Shown: piece after piece, positions 5,657-10,075 of the stretch
Layout: each line of letters starts with the position of its first letter
How positions within the stretch are numbered: position 1 is the stretch's first letter
Source of the DNA: an uncultured Saprospiraceae bacterium
GTDB lineage: Bacteria > Bacteroidota > Bacteroidia > Chitinophagales > Saprospiraceae
NCBI GenBank assembly: GCA_937930625.1
Contig: CALHBW010000476.1
Span: forward strand, 1-10,075
DNA length: 10,075 nucleotides
Reading direction: 5' to 3'
Notes under the pieces: generated by a model
Told to the model about the DNA's origin: nothing
Databases searched by the model: none
What the model saw: the letters and a program-made list of their open reading frames with translations, nothing else
Position numbers and translations under genes: made by a program

Positions 5657-7117
5657 ATGAAAAAACAAATACTTTCCCTTCTCGTCCTCTGCTTCTTGGC
5701 ATACCAATCGTTTGCCATTGATGCGAGTGTAAAATACGCCACATTCAAAGGCATCGAACAAGAAAACTACATCGAAATCTATGTCCATGTCAAAGGCAAG
5801 TCTGTAACCTTTGCACGTTTGGATGAACCGGAAGAATTTTACCAGGCGGCTGTTGACCTCAAAATCAATTTTTTACAAAACAAAGAAATTATCAATACAG
5901 AAAATTATACGATGAAAAGCCCCAAAATAAAAACAGCAACACCAAGCGGTATTGCGCTGATAGACGTACTGCGATTGCCCCTACCAAATGGCGAATACAC
6001 CCTTGAAGTGGAAATGACCGACCAAAATAATTCCGAAAACAACTCCACCTTGAAAGCTGCTGTCAACATGAACTATGAGAATGGTATCGAAATTTCAGAC
6101 GTACAATTATTGGGAGGATATGAAGCTACAGAAGAAGAAAATCAATACGTCAAACATGGCTACCTGCTTCGTCCTTACACCTTTGATGTATATCCGAGCT
6201 TTGTAGATAAATTGACTTTCTATGCGGAAATATACGGAACAGATGTGGAACAGCAAGATAGATTTTTGGTGCGCTACTACATTCAAAATGAAGGTGGAAA
6301 AGGCGAGCCAATTACAGGTACAATGGGTTTCAAAAAACGCGAAGCTGCACCTGTGAACGTCATTTTGGCACAAATAGATATTTCAAAATTACCGGAAGGC
6401 GAATACGAACTGGTCGTAGAAGTGCGCGATGCCGCCAATGAATTATTGCGAAGCAAAGCCTTAAAATTGAGCCGTAGTTATCCTTTTCAGGATTCGGAAA
6501 TTCAGGATTTTGAGGAAATGGATATTATAGGTACATTTGTTGAAACCCTTGATAAAGAGCGTGTTAATACAGCAGTACGTGCTATTGCACCACTCTTGGT
6601 GAAGGATGAAAATTATGTATTAAATCAAATGTTGCGTAAAAAAGACGATTTGAAAAAACGCAAATTTTTGTACTATTTTTGGCTGCGCGAAAACGAAATT
6701 GACCCCGAAGAGCCTTACGAGGAATACATGGTATTGGTCGATAGGGTCGATAAAATGTTTACTAATGCAATGGGCAAAGGCTACCGCACCGACAGAGGAC
6801 GCATCTATCTCAAATATGGCGCACCGCAAGATGTCCTCAGTCAACAAAGCGAACCAAGCGCACCGCCTTACGAGGTTTGGTTTTATAATAGAACCCTTGA
6901 TAATCAGTCGAATGTAAAGTTTGTGTTCTACAACCCAAGCCTTGCTAATGGCGATTACGAACTGCTCCATTCCACTGCACGAGGCGAAGTCAATAACCCA
7001 CAATGGAAAAGAATATTATACAGCAATATCCCCACGACGGGGCGAGATGCACTTGATGGCACAGGCACACCCTCGCATTACGGAGGGCAAGTGGATAGAG
7101 TTTTTGGAGAATGGTAA
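5657..7117 (+). CDS. Secreted GWxTD-domain protein
   Basis: 486-aa protein. I chose ATG 5657 because it gives a classical signal peptide (MKKQILSLLVLCFLAYQSFA, likely cleavage after Ala20); the open frame back to 5573 starts inside the terminator hairpin. Residues 21-270 are beta-rich and look like two or three Ig/fibronectin-like modules, each with an LPxGEYxLxVE-type strand (109-119 and 245-256). Residues 285-412 form the GWxTD domain: RKFLYYFWLREN (335-346), NAMGKGYRTDRGRIYLKYGAP (370-390) and PPYEVWFY (403-410). The namesake Trp is Tyr here (GYRTD, 375-379). The family is known mainly from Bacteroidota and Acidobacteria as exported proteins of unknown biochemical function. Location is periplasm or outer membrane by inference. 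It lies alone between a strong terminator and a convergent hutI, so it is probably a single-gene unit. I saw no clear TAnnTTTG promoter in 5591-5656. Confidence 0.88.
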   Translation: MKKQILSLLVLCFLAYQSFAIDASVKYATFKGIEQENYIEIYVHVKGKSVTFARLDEPEEFYQAAVDLKINFLQNKEIINTENYTMKSPKIKTATPSGIALIDVLRLPLPNGEYTLEVEMTDQNNSENNSTLKAAVNMNYENGIEISDVQLLGGYEATEEENQYVKHGYLLRPYTFDVYPSFVDKLTFYAEIYGTDVEQQDRFLVRYYIQNEGGKGEPITGTMGFKKREAAPVNVILAQIDISKLPEGEYELVVEVRDAANELLRSKALKLSRSYPFQDSEIQDFEEMDIIGTFVETLDKERVNTAVRAIAPLLVKDENYVLNQMLRKKDDLKKRKFLYYFWLRENEIDPEEPYEEYMVLVDRVDKMFTNAMGKGYRTDRGRIYLKYGAPQDVLSQQSEPSAPPYEVWFYNRTLDNQSNVKFVFYNPSLANGDYELLHSTARGEVNNPQWKRILYSNIPTTGRDALDGTGTPSHYGGQVDRVFGEW

Positions 7118-7120
7118 TGG

Positions 7121-7156
7121 GATTTTTGATTCAGTGATTTTTGATTTTTGATTGAA
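7121..7156. repeat. GATTTTT heptamer tract between convergent genes
   Basis: The bases read GATTTTT, GATTCAGT (one unit of 8), GATTTTT, GATTTTT, GATTGAA; position 7135 is the extra base. The tract begins 3 nt after the stop of the GWxTD gene and ends 6 nt before the hutI stop, filling most of the 45-nt gap. T-richness on the plus strand could help 3'-end formation for the GWxTD gene, but no stem precedes it. Confidence 0.6.
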
Positions 7157-7162
7157 TAGGTA

Positions 7163-8401
7163 TTACACTTTTTTTCCTTGAATAAAAACCTGTTCCACCA
7201 AATTACTCCCGAATGAATAAGGAAGCTGTGCAAGCGAAGATATTTTTTTGGTAATAAAAAAATTAGCCGATTTACCGCGTGTGATGCTGCCCATATCTTG
7301 TTGACAATCAATGGCAAATGCGCCATTCAACGTAGCAGCATTAATCGCCTCTTCAGGTATCATTCGCATCTTGACACAGGCTAATGAAACGACAAACGAC
7401 ATCTTACCCGATGGCGACGAACCCGGATTATAATCAGTAGCCAAAGCAATTGGAATATCAGCATCCATCAATTTCCGGACGGGTGGATAGTGGTCATTCA
7501 GGAAAAATGGTGCGGAAGGCAGGAGTGTTGCAATCGTATTTGGTGCAGCTTGTAAAGCGGCAATTTCTTCCTCATTCACCACTTCGAGGTGGTCAACAGA
7601 GAGGGCATTATGCCGAATCGCAGCTTGTATGCCGCCCATACAATTGAATTGATTCGTATGAATTTTCGGACGTAAACCATATTTCAATCCAGTCTCAATA
7701 ATACGCTCTGTTTCTTGGGGGGTAAAAGCTACTTTTTCGCAAAATACATCGCAGTAATCCGCCAAACCTTCATCGGCAATACGCGGTATCATTTCATTGA
7801 TAATCAGGTCAATATAGCCGTTTCGGTTCTCTTTAAATTCAGGTGGAAGCGCGTGTGCGCCCAAGAAAGTTGCTTTAATCGTCGCATCGGTCATCCCTTT
7901 TAATTGGCGGATAACACGAAGCATCTTTAACTCACTTTCGAGCGTGAGTCCGTAGCCGCTTTTTATCTCTATCGCGCCTGTACCTTGCCGGATGACTTCT
8001 TGCAGACGGGCGTAAGCATCTTCCAATAACACTTCTTCGGGCGTATCGCGCAAGCGTCGGGCAGAGTTGAGAATACCACCACCGCGTTGGGCAATTTCCT
8101 GATAAGTCAAGCCCTTGATTCTATCCACAAATTCGCCTTCACGAGTAGCCGCAAATACTAAATGTGTATGAGAATCGCACCAGCATGGAAAGACCATTTT
8201 TCCGCTGGCATCTATCGTTTCATCGGCATTGGTGGGGCAGTCTTTCATTTCGCCAAAATCACTGATTTTTCCATTTTCTATTAAAAAAAACGCATTATCA
8301 ATGGTGGGCAATTCAGCCATTTCTTTGCCACGCAAGGGAGCGTCAATGTGGTCGCGGGTTTGCGCGAGGGTCTTTATATTTTTGATTAATAGACTACTCA
8401 T
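7163..8401 (-). CDS. hutI: Imidazolonepropionase
   Basis: 412-aa cytosolic metal-dependent amidohydrolase catalysing the third step of histidine degradation: 4-imidazolone-5-propanoate plus water gives N-formimidoyl-L-glutamate. Full length for the family. Metal-ligand signatures are in order: DSHTHLVFAATREGEF with His78 and His80, FLGAHALPPEF with His183, HTNQF with His248, DHLE with His271, and ATDYNPGSSPSG with Asp323. GGGI (107-110) and KSGYGL (147-152) match the substrate-binding segments. Gln251 occupies the position of the Glu in the B. subtilis enzyme, as in many other HutI proteins. No hutH, hutU or formiminoglutamate hydrolase gene lies in the window, so the pathway must be split or flanking. 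The ATG at 8401 sits inside a 21-nt inverted repeat that could hide the start codon in RNA. The thioredoxin-SPOR gene lies 167 nt upstream on the same strand, but a long hairpin between them argues against one operon. Confidence 0.96.
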   Translation of the reverse strand: MSSLLIKNIKTLAQTRDHIDAPLRGKEMAELPTIDNAFFLIENGKISDFGEMKDCPTNADETIDASGKMVFPCWCDSHTHLVFAATREGEFVDRIKGLTYQEIAQRGGGILNSARRLRDTPEEVLLEDAYARLQEVIRQGTGAIEIKSGYGLTLESELKMLRVIRQLKGMTDATIKATFLGAHALPPEFKENRNGYIDLIINEMIPRIADEGLADYCDVFCEKVAFTPQETERIIETGLKYGLRPKIHTNQFNCMGGIQAAIRHNALSVDHLEVVNEEEIAALQAAPNTIATLLPSAPFFLNDHYPPVRKLMDADIPIALATDYNPGSSPSGKMSFVVSLACVKMRMIPEEAINAATLNGAFAIDCQQDMGSITRGKSANFFITKKISSLAQLPYSFGSNLVEQVFIQGKKV

Positions 8402-8469
8402 ATCTTGTAAAAAGTTAGCAAAAGACGAAAGTAGGATTTTTACTAATTTTTTTGCAAGATATGAGTAGT
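8393..8469 (-). promoter_or_regulatory. Inverted repeat covering the hutI start codon
   Basis: Arms 8393-8413 and 8449-8469 pair at 20 of 21 positions (8408 and 8454 mismatched) with a 35-nt loop. The outer 15 bp (ACTACTCATATCTTG with its complement) is perfect. In hutI mRNA the 3' arm contains the AUG (8401-8399), the preceding ACAAGAU and the first codons, so the hairpin would sequester the translation start. This could be an attenuating leader or an inverted duplication with no role. No ligand-binding riboswitch structure is apparent in the loop. Confidence 0.6.
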
Positions 8470-8478
8470 TATTACTGC

Positions 8479-8561
8479 CGTTATTCGTGTACTCGTTATT
8501 CGTTTTACATTTTTTTGATAATGAGTAACTTATAAAACGAATAACGAATACACGAATAACG
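8479..8561. repeat. 31-nt inverted repeat of ACGAATA heptamers
   Basis: Arms 8479-8509 and 8531-8561 match at 29 of 31 positions around a 21-nt loop. The right arm contains ACGAATA, ACGAATA, one C, then ACGAATA. The left arm, read on the minus strand, gives ATGTAAA, ACGAATA, ACGAGTA, C, ACGAATA, so it contains the ATGTAAA word that builds the 1339-1514 repeat. It starts 7 nt beyond the thioredoxin-SPOR stop and would form an AU-rich 3' hairpin on that transcript, possibly protecting or ending it. Confidence 0.85.
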
Positions 8562-8568
8562 AGCCACC

Positions 8569-9435
8569 TTACAGCGTTCTGGATAAATCAACCACAAAAT
8601 AATCGGTGTTTGGTGTTGAAATTTGATATTGAAAATCAGCGGCGTCCGCACGAGATATGAACCCTCCGACAACGACTTTATAAATCGCCCGACCATGCAA
8701 GGTATGTGTACTGACCATCACATGGCGACTAAGCTCGTGTTCCAATTGCTCTACGGTGCGGAGGGCATTGTCATATTGAGCATACGCGCCGATTTGCACA
8801 CCATAGTCGGTATGAGGAGAAGTATGCTTGACCTGAAATCCGAAGGAGTCACTATTCCTTCTCACTCCTGTATCAACGGGACGTGGAGGAGCAGTTGGCA
8901 GAGGAGTATAAGCCACTGTCTGTGCGGCTGGAGGTGGAACGGGCGGTGCAATTTGGGCAATTGGAGGCGACGAAGGCGGAATTGCGGGTGCCGGATGCAA
9001 ATAAGATTCAGTACCCGTTCGGTTGTAAGGAAGATTGTGTTCGGTCAGAATGTCGAACATACGCATACCGCCAATGGATTCTTCGTATTTGGCAACCGGC
9101 TCGCCCTGTGCGTTGAATACCATGATGGTCGGCAATACGCTAATATCGTATTTTTCCTTCCAAACATAACCGTCAAAACTTTCTACGTTTATCTTGACGG
9201 GGACATAATTTTCTTGGATGTAACCAACCACCTGTGGGTCGGCAAAAGTAATTTCATCCATCATTCTACAGGAGTAGCAACGCTCCGTCATAAATTCGAC
9301 GATATACAATTTGCCTTCTCTTCCTGCCTGTCTTTTAGCTTCATTGAGGTCACTTTGAAAATTTACTGTTTCGCCGAAGGCAAATAGCCCAACGGAACAT
9401 AACATAATTGAGATAAATAGACTTTGCTTTTTCAT
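8569..9435 (-). CDS. Exported thioredoxin-fold protein with C-terminal SPOR-like domain
   Basis: 288 aa in three parts. Residues 1-21 form a signal peptide (MKKQSLFISIMLCSVGLFAF), predicting periplasmic location. Residues 25-135 form a thioredoxin-like domain of the thioredoxin_7/DUF255-like sort: KLYIVEFMTERCYSC with a CYSC redox site (Cys53, Cys56), the cis-Pro at 102 in VLPTIMVF, and VPVKINVES before it. Residues 147-188 are a proline/alanine-rich linker (PPSSPP, PPVPPP). Residues 209-286 resemble a SPOR domain: YGVQIGAYAQYDNALRTVEQL, then AIYKVVVGGFISRADAADF, two similar halves with the QIGAY and VVVGGF strands. SPOR domains bind glycan strands lacking stem peptides at division sites; here that suggests a thiol-redox enzyme tethered to peptidoglycan (inference). 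Substrate is unknown. At Leu288 the gene stops 7 nt before a large inverted repeat. Confidence 0.87.
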   Translation of the reverse strand: MKKQSLFISIMLCSVGLFAFGETVNFQSDLNEAKRQAGREGKLYIVEFMTERCYSCRMMDEITFADPQVVGYIQENYVPVKINVESFDGYVWKEKYDISVLPTIMVFNAQGEPVAKYEESIGGMRMFDILTEHNLPYNRTGTESYLHPAPAIPPSSPPIAQIAPPVPPPAAQTVAYTPLPTAPPRPVDTGVRRNSDSFGFQVKHTSPHTDYGVQIGAYAQYDNALRTVEQLEHELSRHVMVSTHTLHGRAIYKVVVGGFISRADAADFQYQISTPNTDYFVVDLSRTL

Positions 9436-9668
9436 GTGAATTTTAATACATTGTTGGTTTTTGCTTAGTTTGTTCGTTGCTAAATTATACGGAGTAAATG
9501 TTTTTTTTGTTGGAAAAAAAATAATTAGTATAATTTAATTTTTAATTATGATATTGTTTTTGTTGGTAAATATTTTATTATGAATAAAATACGAATTAAT
9601 ATAAATATTATTTTAAATAATTTCATTTATGAATAACAAGCTACTCTATATAACGGAAAATATTTTTG

Positions 9669-9814
9669 GGCTACCCATTTAACTTTGTCTAAAGCGAATA
9701 CTCGTCAGACGAATCCCTTTATTCAATCCGAATATTTTATGAGATAAATCACTACATTTCACAAAACCTTCGTCAGACGAGTAGTATTCCGCAAGCAAAC
9801 TTAGACGGATAGCC
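9669..9814. mobile_element. Possible MITE-like palindromic element, 146 nt
   Basis: The outer ends GGCTACCC (9669-9676) and GGATAGCC (9807-9814) pair at 7 of 8 positions. The imperfect match runs inward for about 45 nt (TTTGTCT-AAGCG-AATAC, small gaps) to TCGTCAGACGA, present at both 9702-9712 and 9770-9780. TATTTTTG occurs on both flanks (9661-9668 and 9818-9825), directly abutting on the left and 3 nt away on the right, which could be an 8-bp target duplication. There is no coding capacity. AT-rich flanks make chance repeats likely, so this is tentative. Confidence 0.35.
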
Positions 9815-10032
9815 TATTATTTTTGATAATATGGATTGAAAAATTTTAGAGCAAAAGATGAGTAAATGAGAAGATGAATAATGGGAGGTGTTCGAGTAAA
9901 ATAGGCAATAGCTGCAAGGCGAATGTTTTTATGAAAATGGGTTATCTGAATACTCAAATATCCACTTTTAGCATCGTTTGAATAATAAGAATATGTCTTT
10001 GTTTGAAATAGGAAATCCGCTCTGAATTTGAC

Positions 10033-10075
10033 CTAAAACTTGTCAGACATTTTCAAAATGTCTGACAAGTTTTAG
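10033..10075. terminator. Perfect palindrome at window edge, terminator or dispersed repeat
   Basis: Arms 10033-10053 and 10055-10075 are exact reverse complements, 21 nt each, around a single C. The stem starts with AAAACTTGTCAGACA and ends with TTTT, so transcripts from either side would end in a U-run, as in a bidirectional intrinsic terminator. The window ends with the arm, so the stem may be longer. The gene it would serve lies outside. Confidence 0.7.

Larger units (their letters stand above)
9436..10075. other. 640-nt stretch without a convincing gene
   Basis: No open frame of useful length was found. Bases 9520-9640 are extremely AT-rich and lie upstream of the thioredoxin-SPOR gene; the best promoter-like site on the minus strand is TAATTTAG within 9481-9495, one mismatch from TAnnTTTG and without a matching -33, so I do not call it. 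A 17-codon frame at 9629-9682 (MNNKLLYITENIFGLPI) could be a gene remnant but is too short to judge. A palindromic element at 9669-9814 and a perfect palindrome at 10033-10075 are listed separately. Between 9841 and 10030 I see nothing identifiable. Confidence 0.6.

Noticed and set aside
6620..7003. 127-codon minus-strand open frame
   Set aside because: Antisense shadow of the GWxTD domain with no domain or start signal of its own.
8623..9387. 254-codon plus-strand open frame
   Set aside because: It is antisense to the thioredoxin-SPOR gene, whose signal peptide, CxxC and SPOR-like features are convincing; the opposite translation is rich in Cys, Arg and His with no recognisable domain.
9629..9682. 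Small gene MNNKLLYITENIFGLPI
   Set aside because: Only 17 codons, without recognised family, promoter or ribosome site; mentioned only as a possible remnant.

Overview
The window looks like chromosomal DNA of a member of the Bacteroidota, perhaps a Saprospiria- or Cytophagia-like lineage (inference). The evidence is a GWxTD-domain protein, a good match to the Bacteroidota promoter (TTTG, 20 bp, TATATTTG), very AT-rich spacers, starts without Shine-Dalgarno sequences, and gene types typical of that phylum. I see no rRNA, tRNA, CRISPR array, integrase or intact transposase.

Layout. Bases 1-516 hold the C-terminal part of a Bro-N/DinD-like protein, cut by the window edge. Two plus-strand redox genes follow: an atypical short-chain dehydrogenase lacking the canonical YxxxK motif (721-1323), and a sarcosine-oxidase-like FAD enzyme that keeps the probable covalent-flavin cysteine (1536-2840). 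A perfect 40-nt inverted repeat made of heptamers lies between them. Facing them on the minus strand is a tightly coupled two-gene unit of unknown function (3779 down to 2914), with a recognisable promoter at 3818-3849. Divergent from it is an exported amidase-signature hydrolase (3886-5511). A long hairpin terminator (5524-5590) separates the amidase from an exported GWxTD-domain protein (5657-7117). On the minus strand are imidazolonepropionase hutI (8401-7163), which belongs to histidine degradation but has no other hut gene nearby, and upstream of it a predicted periplasmic thioredoxin fused to a SPOR-like domain (9435-8569). The last 640 bases hold no convincing gene. They contain a very AT-rich stretch, a possible 146-nt MITE-like palindromic element, and a perfect 21-bp-arm palindrome at the window edge.

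The genes do not form one pathway; this is mostly a mosaic of single-gene or two-gene transcription units. What links the window is its spacer DNA. Four gaps carry tracts with 7-nt periodicity, and the units of two of them (N[AT]A[CT]TCG type) are clearly related. Several gaps carry long inverted repeats, one of which would fold over the hutI start codon. The least explained genes are the 176-aa/112-aa pair and the thioredoxin-SPOR fusion.
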